Shown here in pieces: positions 21,901 to 31,466 of a DNA stretch of 64,000 nt. A program made the position numbers and the translations under genes. Every line of letters starts with the position of its first letter. Within the stretch, counting starts at the first letter, position 1. Source of the DNA: Phragmites australis (lineage: Eukaryota; Streptophyta; Magnoliopsida; Poales; Poaceae); assembly GCF_958298935.1 (NCBI RefSeq), contig NC_084944.1:17143679-17207678 (forward strand). The letters run 5' to 3'. The notes beneath the pieces were generated by a model. It was not told the DNA's origin. It saw only the letters and a list, made by a program, of their open reading frames with translations, and ran no database searches.

Positions 21901-23122
21901 TAGGCCTTGAGCAAAGTGGTTTTGATGGTTATCATGGTTATGATGTTGGTTTAGTGTTTGCTCAAGTAACCTAAGTAAGGACCGGTTCGTGGAGCGACAA
22001 CCCAAGAAGTAACGTACCAACCACGAGGCCGATATGGGTAAAGTGTGACATACTGATTAGAGTCTGTCCAGTGTGCGTTGGGTCAGCACAAAAGGGGGTT
22101 TCTGGGTAGGAGCTTTGCTTGCGTAAAGCCTGGCGGTGAAACCTAGTGGGCAGACACATGCTGGATTAGTCTCTGGTTAGTGGAAAGTGTCATACAATGA
22201 TTCTTGGTGGCACACCACTCGCGTGTGTTAAGTGTTTCGCGAACACGGCAACATGGAATTCACTGACTCGTGGGGAAAGCTGGACAACCTCTGCAGAGTG
22301 TAAAACTGTTATAACAGCCGTGCTCACGGTTATGAGAGACTTGGATCCTCACATGATTAGTTGGGTTGTAGTTATGAGTTTGGTTGTGGTTATGGTTCTG
22401 GTACAGGGAGTACTAGATAGTTGTGGTTATGGTTCTAGTACAGGGAGTACTAGATGGTTGTGGTTATGGTTCTGGTACAGGGAGTACTAGATAGTTGTGG
22501 TTATGGTTCTGGTACAGGGAGTACTAGATGGTTATGGTTATGGTTCTGGTACAGGGAGTACTAGATGGTTTTGGTTATAGTACAGGGAGTACTAGAAGGT
22601 TATGGTGTGCAAGGTGGGGAGCCTTGTATGCTGGATGCTGAACTGTATGGGTTACATTCACTTAACAATTGTTTAATACTTTTGAGTCCAAATATCTTTT
22701 CATACTCGTATTTACGCAAATAAACCCTTGTGTTAGCCTATTCTTGGTATAAGCCTGCATATCATTACTTTCCCCCACTTGCTGAGTACTCTATGTGCTC
22801 ACACTTGCTATTTTCCCTATACCATGCGATATGTATGCTGCTGCTCAGTGAGTGAAGATGTTGAAGACTATCAAGACGAGGTTGTGACGTTCTAGGCGCG
22901 TGTCTCCCGGTCGGTTGTCTGCGGTGTTGTTGGGCACCAGTGCTTCTGTTCCGCTGTAGATATCTTCATAGAAGACAATATATGTCAATTGCTGTAAGAG
23001 TTTAACGTTATTTAATAAAAGTATTGCTTTTGTTACTTCACCTGTGACGTCCTTATGAGTGTTGAACATCCTGGGCACACATAAGCCGTATCTGGTTTTG
23101 TCCGTTAAAATCGGGTGTGACA
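18943..23122 (+). mobile_element. L3: 4.18-kb probable solo LTR inserted in the L2 LTR
   Basis: TGTAATACAC...CGGGTGTGACA with an exact TSD agacc (18938-18942 and 23123-23127). I find no primer site, polypurine tract or pol motif inside, so a solo LTR is the best reading. The right third (about 21530-23122) matches the L1 3' LTR (27290-28741) and, inverted, the B LTRs. About 20280-21250 has no match elsewhere in the window and could be captured DNA. Open frames there (minus strand, 20300-20608 and 20707-21069) are unrecognised. Confidence 0.85.
22375..22600 (+). repeat. 37-bp minisatellite in the L3 LTR
   Basis: About six units of ggttctggtacagggagtac + tagatggttgtggttat, with small changes. 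The L1 3' LTR has about two units (28135-28205); the two B LTRs carry several inverted units (31985-32180 and 37630-37850). Copy number clearly varies between relatives. Confidence 0.88.
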
Positions 23123-24728
23123 AGACCTTAGCATGATTAAACCCAGGCTACAAGGATATGGATCAAAAATACATCAAGGTAGAGACAATGCAATTCAACA
23201 TAGGATCTACCCGACAAAACCCAACACTGACTTCCTATACATGCAAACCTATACATAAGCATAATTTATCAATATTTAGACTCCATTCAATACAACCGAC
23301 AGGGTTCAATATGATAGATGCTTGCCTTGATGCACTGGTTCACAAAGGTGCGGCGCCTCGGGATCGACTTCGCTCGCCGAAATCGTTGGTTCGGCGATCT
23401 CTAAAAAGAATAACGCGTCCAATGCAATGAGTATGAATAAAGTGCAAATATAATCCACAACATGCACATAATGTATGAAAATATTTTTCCTAGATAGAAC
23501 AAGTTATAAGGAAACTAGCAAAATTGGATTCATCAATTTTGGACTTAGATGAATTAACGGTGAATTAATGAAGCTTTAACCTAATTAATTAATCTCAGAC
23601 ATTTAATTCATCATTTAATGGTTGGAGATATTTTTAATAGGTAGAGTAGGTTATTATGAAACCAACAAAATTTATTTCATAATTTTTGGAGCTACAGAGA
23701 ATTTATTATGAATTTTACAAGTTTCAGCAAGCAGTAAATGTGCTGTCTGGGTGTACAGCGGTCAGACCGAGGGTCACTGGCGGTCAGACCGCCAAGACTC
23801 ATGGTTAGACCGCCAGAAACGCGGTCAGACAGCCCCAGTACAGAGAGTTTTGGCCCCTGGTGGTCTGACCGGCATGGGGTGGCGGTCAGACCGCTGGGAG
23901 TCGTCGGGGGCAGTTTGGGAGCTCACCGGCGACGATTCCGGCGACATTTGGAGTGGGGACTTGGACCTAGAGCATCACATTGACTTCCTCTACCACATAT
24001 GACAACATGCATACGTCGAAATTGACCAAAACTCGGCTATTGCTTCTAATTCATCAAGAACTCATGAACTTCAAACCCGTAGCTCAAAATTCGAAATCCA
24101 ACCATCCAAAAGGTGGATTCTTGCCCTGGGAGTTTAGGGGACTCACCCAAAGTCCTTTACCAAGGTTGTGGACCGTCGATTGAAGGAGGAAACAGAGGAA
24201 AACGCTCGGGAGACGAAGAAATCCGGTGTTCTTCACATTTCAACCCTAACACCAAAAGACACCAAACCCGGTTCAAATCCTTCGGGAATGAGCAAACAAA
24301 TTGGAGGAATGGAATGCTTGTGAGCTTGTGATCGCAATAGTACCACATGCATACCTTGATTCGGCTCCTAGAGCACGGATTTGAGGGAGAAAGGAGAGAG
24401 GAAGTGAGAGGGAGAGTGAGCTCTTGCTCCCTTGCTTTGGCTGGTTGGGAGAGGAGAGAGGCACGTGAGTGGGAGTGAGGGAGCAGGTGGGGCTGCTGCC
24501 CAAGTGGAGGGAGGGATGGTGGGGCTTGGTGGGTCCCACATGTTAGAGAGAAAGAGGTATATTTTAACTACGAATTTAATTCTTTTCTCTCCCGAATTTC
24601 TTTCTCTCATCCAAATGATCTCAAACGAATTGCATTAGTGTCACAAAATGAATTACACAAAATTAAACATAATGCTTAAGAAGCATAATTATGCTTAATT
24701 ATGTGATTATGGAATTTGGGACGTGACA

Positions 24729-25680
24729 GTTGTATATGTCAAGAATAGTATGTTTGCATGGAGTACCAAAGAAGATTGTTTCGGATAGAGGAACTCAATT
24801 TACCTCCAAGTTTTGGCAGAAGCTACATGAGTCTATGGACACAAAGTTGAATTTTAGTTCTGCCTATCATCCTCAAACAGATGGTCAGACAGAAAGGGTA
24901 AATCAGTTTCTGGAAAATATGCTAAGAGCGTGTGCTTTGAAGTATGGTAAGAGTTGGGACAAAATTCTGCCATATGCAGAGTTCTCGTATAACAACAGTT
25001 ATCAGACAAGCCTCCAAATGTCTCCATTTGAAGCCTTGTATGGAAGGAAATGTAGAACACCGCTGTTCTGGAATGAGACAGGTGGAAGTCAGGTTTTTGG
25101 CCTGGAGGTTCTACGAGATGCAGATAAGCAAGTCCAGATAATTCGAGAAAATCTGAGGATTGCACAATCCAGACAGAAAAGTTATGCTGATAACAGGCGA
25201 AGAGAATTGGTTTTCGAAATTGGAGATTTCGTCTACCTTAAGGTTTCGCCTATAAGAGGTCTTCATAGGTTTAAGGTTAAAGGAAAGTTATCATCAAGAT
25301 TCATTGGACCCTTTAAGATATTGGATAAGAGGGGAGAAGTAGCTTATCAGTTGGAATTACCGCCTCAACTGTCAGATGTGCACGATGTCTTCCATGTTTC
25401 CCAATTGAAGAAGTGTCTTCGAGTGCCGAAGGAACAATTACCAATGGAGGAACTGGATGTTCAAGAAGATCTCTCCTATACAGAGTATCCTGAGAAGATT
25501 CTTGAGAGATCAGAAAGAGTAACCAGAACCAAGGTAATACCAATGTGCAAAGTGCAATGGAGTCACCACTCGGAAGATGAAGCAACTTGGGAAAGAGAAG
25601 AAGATCTGAAGGCGGAGTTTCCTCATCTCTTCTCTGCTCCATGTGAATCTCGAGGGCGAGATTCATTCCAAGGGGGGTAG
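24729..25680 (+). pseudogene. L1 integrase C-terminal part and chromodomain (right of L2)
   Basis: A clean frame of 316 codons with no stop. It reads YMSRIVCLHGVPKKIVSDRG with the second catalytic D, continues through the HPQTDGQTERVNQFLENMLR region with the catalytic E, GKLSSRFIGPFKIL, VFHVSQLKKCLRVPKEQ, and a chromodomain end (VQWSHHSEDEATWEREEDL). It finishes ESRGRDSFQGG with its TAG (25678-25680) inside the polypurine tract. It is the second half of the integrase that ends at 9594. It cannot make the protein, since the first half is 15 kb away. It is much less decayed than the RT region of the same element. Confidence 0.9.
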
Positions 25681-25683
25681 GTT
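25645..25683 (+). promoter_or_regulatory. Hairpin and polypurine tract of L1
   Basis: Palindrome 25645-25664 with arms gaatctcg / cgagattc and loop aggg, then the polypurine tract aaggggggtag directly before the 3' LTR. In this element the palindrome codes for the last residues (ESRGRDS) of the polyprotein. Confidence 0.78.
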
Positions 25684-28600
25684 TGTAACACCCTAATTTT
25701 TCCACCTTTAGAAATTTCTTAAAATTTGCTAAAATTTAATATGAGTTTAAAAAATTAAAAGGAGTAAAATCCTATTTTATATAAAAGAAAATATATTTGA
25801 CAAAGGATATAATAGATTATTATGCATTCATGTTGAATTAGGCAAATAGGATTTTTATTTGGCTTTTGATGGATTTTATTTGAAGAGAATTTGCTTTGAA
25901 TTTGAATTTTAAATTTGGATTTTAATTTGGAAAGAAAAAAAAGAAAAGAATAATCTTCTCGGGCTGCCCTTTTCTCCCCCCCTGGCCAAAATCTTCTTTC
26001 GGCCGCAACCCAGCCGACCGGCCTCGGTCTCTCTCCCGCGTGGGCCATGCCCAACCGCCTCGGCCCATTCTCACGCGCCCCAGCCGAACAAGCTGAAGAT
26101 GCCCCGTGTCGAGCCGCCTTCACCCGAGTCGCTGCCATGTGGGGCCCACGTGTCAGACTCGTCTTCCACCCGAACTCCGCCGCCATATCCGAGTCGAATC
26201 GCCACCGCCTTTGAGAGTCCCAGCCCGCCCCGACCATCTTTTTGCCGCCTATATAACCACTGGCCGTCCCCCTCGGATCTCCCATCACCAAAACCGTCGA
26301 AACCTGAGCCAAATCGACGAATCCGAGCTCCTCGACGCCATTAGCGCCGCCGCTTGGCTGCCCTCACCGTTGCGCCGCTCCTGTGCCGCTTAGCCTCGGT
26401 CTAGCCACCTCCGAGCTTCACAGCTGCCCGCCAGAGCTCTAGCCATCGTCATCTTCACCGTTTGGTCGCTGGAGCGCCCTCTTCGAGGAAGACCCGAGCC
26501 TTCTGTCGCCCCTCGTCGCCGCCAAGCTTCTCCAGTACCGATTCTTTCTCGGTAAGCCCTCAAACGGGATGCTCTCTCCCTCCTGAAGCTAATCTGCCAC
26601 TCGTCGTCGAAGTTTGAGGTTGACGACGACCCTTTTCCCTCTACTCCGGCGTGTCGCCGCCGTGTCAAGCTCGGCTCCGCCGAGAACTCCTCCACCGACC
26701 GTCCCCTTTAACCTCATCCATCGGATCTATCCTCATCGGCCCAGATTAGATCTATTTGTACCCCTTCGGCTAACCAACCAGAAGCTGCCACGTGTCGCTA
26801 CTTGAACCAGTCAGCAGCCACGCCATGTCATCCAGCCACCTCAGCTGCCACCTAGCCCTCTCTGCTGATGTGTCATCCCTGTCACCATGCCACGTCAGGC
26901 AAAGCAGCCTAGTCAATATTTCAAGCTTTTTCAGTATAAAAATAAATCTAATAATTGCTGGAAATTGGTAATTTTGCAGAAAGACCCCTAGACTTTTATG
27001 TAATAACAAAAGAGCCCTGTCTTTAAGTCCCTATACTTTTCCATAATTACAATTAGGTCCCCTATTTATACAAAAAAGTCCCTAAACTTTCTGTTTAATT
27101 CAAAATAAGCCCTTTTCTTTTCCAGATTTTAACCCTAGATTTGTTTGAGCCCTAACTTTTTCATCGTAGCTCCGTTTTAAGCGATTCTTGCGCCGATAGA
27201 TTCGTTTTCAGTGCTCTTTCTTTCTAATCAGCTTTTATCTCGTTGTTCTTTTATTTTGTGCTCTGTTCTTAGTGTATCTTGTTTGTTTGTTTGCTGATTA
27301 TTGTGTGATTAGCCGACAACGTCTCGGATCAATTTGAGGAACATCAAGACCAGGATCAAGAATACACTGAGCAGCAGTAAGGAGAAGGCAACTGTCCTTG
27401 ATCATATTGAACCTATATTTTTAAATGTTTTGTTTTACAAAATTGCATGCAATGTCTATCAATATGATGGGTAGTCACCTATGTTAGGGTTTTTCCTAGA
27501 TTTTCCCTTATCATCCCTTGGAACCTAGATGGTTTATGGTTAGGTGTCTTTTATGGGTAGATTGCTTAGCCATGCTTTTGGGATGTTGAGAAGTGTCATA
27601 TACTTGATTAATGAACTTATGCAACAATGGTCATTAATGTGTTAATGGTCTAGCAACATGGAACCTTAGGCCTTGAGCAAAGTGGTTTTGATGGTTGTCA
27701 TAGTTATGATGTTGGTTTAGTGTTTGCTCAAGTAACCTAAGTAAGGACCGGTTCGTGGAGCGACAACCCAAGAAGTAACGTACCAACCACGAGGCTGATA
27801 TGGGTAAGGCGTGACATACTGATTAGAGTCTATCCAGTGTGTGTTGAGTCAGCACAAAAGAGGGCTTCTGGGTAGGAGCTTAGCTTGCGTAAAGCCTGGC
27901 GGTGAAACCTAGTGGGCAGACACATACTGGATTAGTCTCTGGTTAGTGGAAAAGTGTCATACAATGATTCTTGGTGACACACCACTGGCGTGTGTTAAGT
28001 GTCTTGCAAACACGGCAACATGGAATTCACTGACTCATGGGGAAAGCTGGACAAACTCTGCAGAGTGTAAAACTGTTATAACAGTCGTGCTCAAGGATAC
28101 GAGAGACTTGGATCCTCACATGATTAGAGGGTGGATGGTTATGGTTCTGGTACAGGGAGTACTAGATGGTGTGGTTTTGGTTATACTACAGGGAGTACTA
28201 GACAGTTATGGTGTGCAAGGTGGGGAGCCTTGTATGCTAGGTGTTGGATTGTTTGGTTTACACTCATTTAATAATTACTTAATACTTTTGAGTCCAAATG
28301 TGTTTTCATTACTCACATTTACGCAATTATACCATGTGTTAGTCTATTCTTGATATAAGCCTGCATGTCATTACTTTCCCACACTTGCTGAGTACTTTAT
28401 GTGCTCACCCTTACTTTCTCCTACAAAAACATATGCTGCTTAGTGGAAGACTTTGACGATTTCCAAGACAACGACCTGGTGTTCTAAGGAGCGTGTCTTC
28501 CAGTCGGTGCCTGTGGAGTGTTTGGTCACCAATGTTTTCGTCCCACTGCCATCGTTTAGATGATGTCATTTAGTTTAATATTTGTGGTTGTTTAGGTGAA

Positions 28601-28741
28601 GTTTTTTATTTGTAAGAAGTGAACGTTTATTTAATTAAAGTATTGCTTTTTCTACTTCACCTATGACATCCTTATGTGTATTAAACTTCCTGGGCACACA
28701 TAAGCCACACTTGGTTTTGTCCGTTAAAACCGGGTGTGACA
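25684..28741 (+). repeat. 3' LTR of L1 (full length)
   Basis: TGTAACACCC...GGGTGTGACA, 3058 bp. The TATA-like tatataa at 26250-26256 lies about 565 bp from the LTR start, in a GC-rich stretch. It is followed by a run of gxxxxTTT/AGTCCCTAtac-like A/T repeats (26960-27120) and the right part shared with L3 and B. It has only about two copies of the 37-bp minisatellite unit. Confidence 0.92.
26250..26256 (+). promoter_or_regulatory. Probable TATA box of the L1 LTR
   Basis: tatataa in the context gccgcctatataaccactgg; the 5' LTR has tatttaa at the same place (5179-5185). It probably marks the start of the element transcript. Confidence 0.5.
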
Positions 28742-28864
28742 ACTGTGTGATGAGTTCCGCCGGCTTGGGCTCGAGACGGTCACAAATGGATTCATTGCCA
28801 ACCTAGAGATCAAATCTACTCTTCTGGATGAGATCAAGGTAGCTAAGAAGGATGAGAAGTGCTA
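28742..28864 (+). pseudogene. RNase H-integrase linker of element A (continues 4614)
   Basis: Frame CDEFRRLGLETVTNGFIANL followed by EIKSTLLDEIKVAKKDEK, the typical linker after ADALSRK in this group. It is the direct continuation of the pol cut at 4614 by L1. It breaks at about 28862, where the sequence jumps to gag (EVLMKIEQNR), with short shared gaagtgct-like sequence at the joint. Confidence 0.82.
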
Positions 28865-29949
28865 ATGAAAATTGAGCAGAATCGCCAGATGAACTAGTCG
28901 CTCCTTGAGGCTCTCGTGTGCAACACGGCACCTCATGGAGGGGGTGGAGCCAGGCGCCGAGATAACTTCTCAGATTTTCTGTGGACTCAGCCGCCAGTTT
29001 TCTCGCGGGTTGAGGATCCTGTGGGTACCAATCACTGGCTCCGAATGATCGAGCAGAAGCTTGCTCTCCTCAGATGTGAGGATCACGAAAAGGCACTCTT
29101 TGCCGCCCATCAACTTCTAGGCCCAGCGGGCACGTGGTGGTCCAACTTCTTGGCCATGCACCCCGCCAACCACCGAGTGTCTTGGGCGGAGTTCCGTGAG
29201 GCCTTCCGCTCTTTCCACATCTCGAGTGTCCTTATGGAGATCAGGAGGTGGGAGTTCAAAGACCTCAAGCAAGGAGGTCGAACCGTGATGGAGTACATGC
29301 AGGGGTTCAATTACCTTGCGCACTATGCTCCCAAGGAGGTCAGCGCTGATGAGCGAAAGCAACGCCGCTTCGTCAATGGCCTCAACTCAAAGATGCAGGA
29401 CCAGCTGTCCGCACACGAGTTCACCGACTTCAACAAGTTGGTGAGCATGTCCCTCACGGTGGAGTCCAATCTTAAGAACCACCAGGAGGAGAAGAAGTGC
29501 AAGAGGGGTTCCTCGCCTTCTGTGAGTGGGAGCTCGCAGCGCGCCCGCACGGAGAGTCTACCTCCACCATCTCGCATGCTGGCATCGGGTGCTCTATGTC
29601 CAATTTGGCTCGTGCAGTGGCCGGCTTTCTCCGCTCCACAGGGACAGCCTCCACGATCGGCCGGCTCGCAGAGCAGTGTGACCGGTGGCCCCGACGGCCC
29701 TTGTTACAACTGCGGCCGTGTCGGCCACTACGTGCGGGATTGCCCGTATCTGAGGCCGGGAGCCACGGTGACTACTCCACAACCACCACCAGCTCAGTCG
29801 GCACCTCAATCTTCTCAGGCAACCCATGTCTGCAAGCGTGGTCGAGCACGCCACACCACCGCTAAGGACGTTCAGGAGGGTGTCACCGTCCTGATGGGTA
29901 CGTTGCATATGCGTTCTAACTCTGTTGTTGCACATGCAGTTGTCCTTTA
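28865..29949 (+). pseudogene. gag: gag of element A (plus strand)
   Basis: VLMKIEQNRQMN, a TAG, then 344 open codons: NTAPHGGGGARRRDNFSDFL, AMHPANHRVSWAEFREAFRS, EFKDLKQGGRTVMEYMQGFN, and zinc knuckle CYNCGRVGHYVRDC near 29704-29745. It is close to the L2 gag (16060-17098) but longer open. It ends at HAVVL*, exactly where the protease active site would start. The first residues of Gag are missing because of the junction at 28864. This is a dead fragment of the scrambled element A. Confidence 0.9.
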
Positions 29950-29959
29950 ATACCCCTTT

Positions 29960-30225
29960 GATAGCAATTCCCAAATCTACTTCTTCAGTTCAATTAGCTT
30001 TACTGGCGATATCTTATACGCCTTCTTTGAAATTGGGGCCGCACCGGGTATGAGATCAATGGAGAACTCCACTGCTATGTCAGGTGGCATTCCGGGCAAC
30101 TCATCCGGAAAGACATCCGGGAATTCCCACACCACAAGAATACTCATCATGTCTATGGTGGAGACAGCCTTCAAGGCGAAGATACAAGATTTGACACCCT
30201 CCAGCTTCAATTGAATCCGGGTGCC
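29960..30225 (-). pseudogene. Protease-RT junction fragment of element A (minus strand)
   Basis: The minus-strand frame reads [60 protein letters not shown], matching L2 at about 15400-15620. It lies tail-to-tail with the plus-strand gag to its left, so 29950-29960 is another orientation switch. The fragment ends at about 30225, where LTR-like sequence starts. Confidence 0.85.
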
Positions 30226-31073
30226 GCACATTAAGGCATCACAGTGGAGATCACGGAGTCCGGTCAGGCGTGCTGGATATTTCTTTGAGAGGGGAAAACG
30301 GTGGCCAGCGATGGGCGCGTCACGCTGGATGGAGAAGAAAGGGGGGAGAGGCACGGGTGCATCACGCTGGATGAAGAAGAAAGGGGGAGAGGCGCGGGGA
30401 CGATGTGGATGGGCGACGCGTGGACATGCGGATGGCCGTGCGGTGCGCGGAGCCGGGCAAGCGCGCGGAGTGTGGCTGGGCCGCTAGCATGGTGAATGGG
30501 CTAGTTTGCTGGCCAGGCTGGTTACTGGGCTAAGAAAGAGACGAAGAGGAGGAATCCGACCTGGGAAGGAATGGAAGGAGAAAAATAAAGGGAGAAGAAA
30601 AGGGGTTTAGGAATAATTCAAATTGGAGAATTTTGAATTTGGTTTTGCCTTTGGATTAGGATAAACTCAAATAAACATATTCGAATTATGAATTGGACTT
30701 GGATCTCGAGACTTTTGAAGATGATTTGAATCCAAAAATTTGAATTCAAATTGGATTTGAGCTGAACAGAATCTAAGAGTAGGTTTGAAATTGGGAGACA
30801 TTCAATTTCAAACCTCCACACAAAGAACCATGAAAATCACAAACTAATGCATATGAACCAACTTAATGCAGAGATTATTTTGAATTTGATTCGAGTGCTC
30901 TTTTGATCACTTATTCAACTTAGCACATCGAATATACATGAAGTATATATACTGGTATATATACATCCATATACCTATTTTCTTAACCTTAGTTAGCTTA
31001 ATAAATCCTAAAAAGTTTTAACATGGAGTGAAATCTGTAATTAATTAGCATGCTTAAACTCAGGATGTTACAC
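30226..31073 (-). repeat. Truncated LTR beside the Tat RNase H remnant, copy 1
   Basis: On the minus strand it starts TGTAACATCCTGAGTTTAAG at 31073. The AT-rich half (30540-31073) is repeated at 44712-45231. The GC-rich half (30226-30540) contains two near-repeats of the type cacgctggatgaagaagaaa and resembles the GC-rich centre of other LTRs here. The outer end is missing. Confidence 0.7.
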
Positions 31074-31461
31074 TGTGCGGGCAAGATTATCGATGAGTTA
31101 GTTGTCCTTCCTTGGGATATACATGACCTTGAGTTCGTTGAATTTCTTTTCCAGCTTCCTCATCTCCGCGAGGTAGTCTGTGATGGTCTTATCCGAGGTT
31201 TGAAACTCCTTGCTAACTTGCTTCACTACCAACTGTGAATTCATTTTCACAAGCAGGCAACAGATGCGAAGTCCGGCGAGCAGAGCCTCATATTTGGCTA
31301 CGTTGTTCTTGGCTAGAAAATCTATCAACAAAGCAAATTGTAAGCTTTCTCTTGTTTTAGATATTAGTATAATCATAGCCCCCGCGCATTGAAGCATGAC
31401 TAATATGTCGAAAAATAAAATCCATACATCTAATGATGCTGGGATGCCCATTCTTCTGTAG
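31074..31461 (-). pseudogene. Tat-type second (archaeal-like) RNase H, copy 1
   Basis: Minus-strand frame: IPASLDVWILFFDILVMLQC, FLAKNNVAKYEALLAGLRIC, NSQLVVKQVSKEFQTSDKTI, LKVMYIPRKDN. The pattern (W-x-LFFDGS, NNxAxYEALLxGL, L-V-V-x-Q-V) is that of the extra RNase H of Tat-group gypsy elements. The catalytic FDGS is FDIL here and the DS motif is NS, so it is inactive. It is joined directly to an LTR on its left, without integrase. Element B interrupts it at 31467. Confidence 0.78.
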
Positions 31462-31466
31462 GTAAT

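Larger units (their letters stand above)
9595..24728 (-). mobile_element. L2: near-complete Ty3/gypsy chromovirus, minus strand
   Basis: In plus coordinates the ends are TGTGAGGACC (9595) and GGACGTGACA (24728), with an exact 5-bp TSD gttgt. LTRs of about 3.04 kb flank a 4.87-kb internal region holding gag, protease, RT, RNase H, integrase and chromodomain in that order on the minus strand. The layout and sequence type (gag MRTRGSLGDLPEG, chromodomain at the C-terminus, 3-kb LTRs, iMet primer site) fit the Tekay/RIRE3-like chromovirus group. L3 is inserted in its right LTR. The polyprotein is nearly complete but has four premature stops and at least four frameshifts. Confidence 0.93.
17509..24728 (-). 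repeat. Right (5') LTR of L2, split by L3
   Basis: Starts TGTGAGGACC at 17509 and ends GGACGTGACA at 24728. Removing L3 and one copy of agacc leaves about 3035 bp, close to the left LTR. The ggtcagacc-type motif cluster recurs at 23755-23900. The left LTR holds the uninterrupted site ggttagaccttagcatg near 11038-11054, which proves the insertion. Confidence 0.93.
4615..28741 (+). mobile_element. L1: nested Ty3/gypsy chromovirus, plus strand
   Basis: The ends are TGTAACATCC (4615) and GGGTGTGACA (28741). The flanking pentamers are attgt (4610-4614) and actgt (28742-28746), a TSD with one mismatch. The element interrupts the pol of element A: the frame ending ...SPGDSTL continues across it as CDEFRRLGLETV. 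Order: 5' LTR, primer-binding site, an extra ORF with an H3-like start, gag, a deleted middle, RT/RNase H, integrase, chromodomain, polypurine tract, 3' LTR. L2 (9595-24728) is inserted in the integrase gene. Without L2 the element is about 9 kb. Many stop codons show that it is dead. Confidence 0.9.

Noticed and set aside
24730..25680. Treating the 316-codon integrase frame as an independent gene
   Set aside because: Its apparent start ATG arises within the interrupted integrase; it is the right half of a gene split by L2 at 9594/24729.
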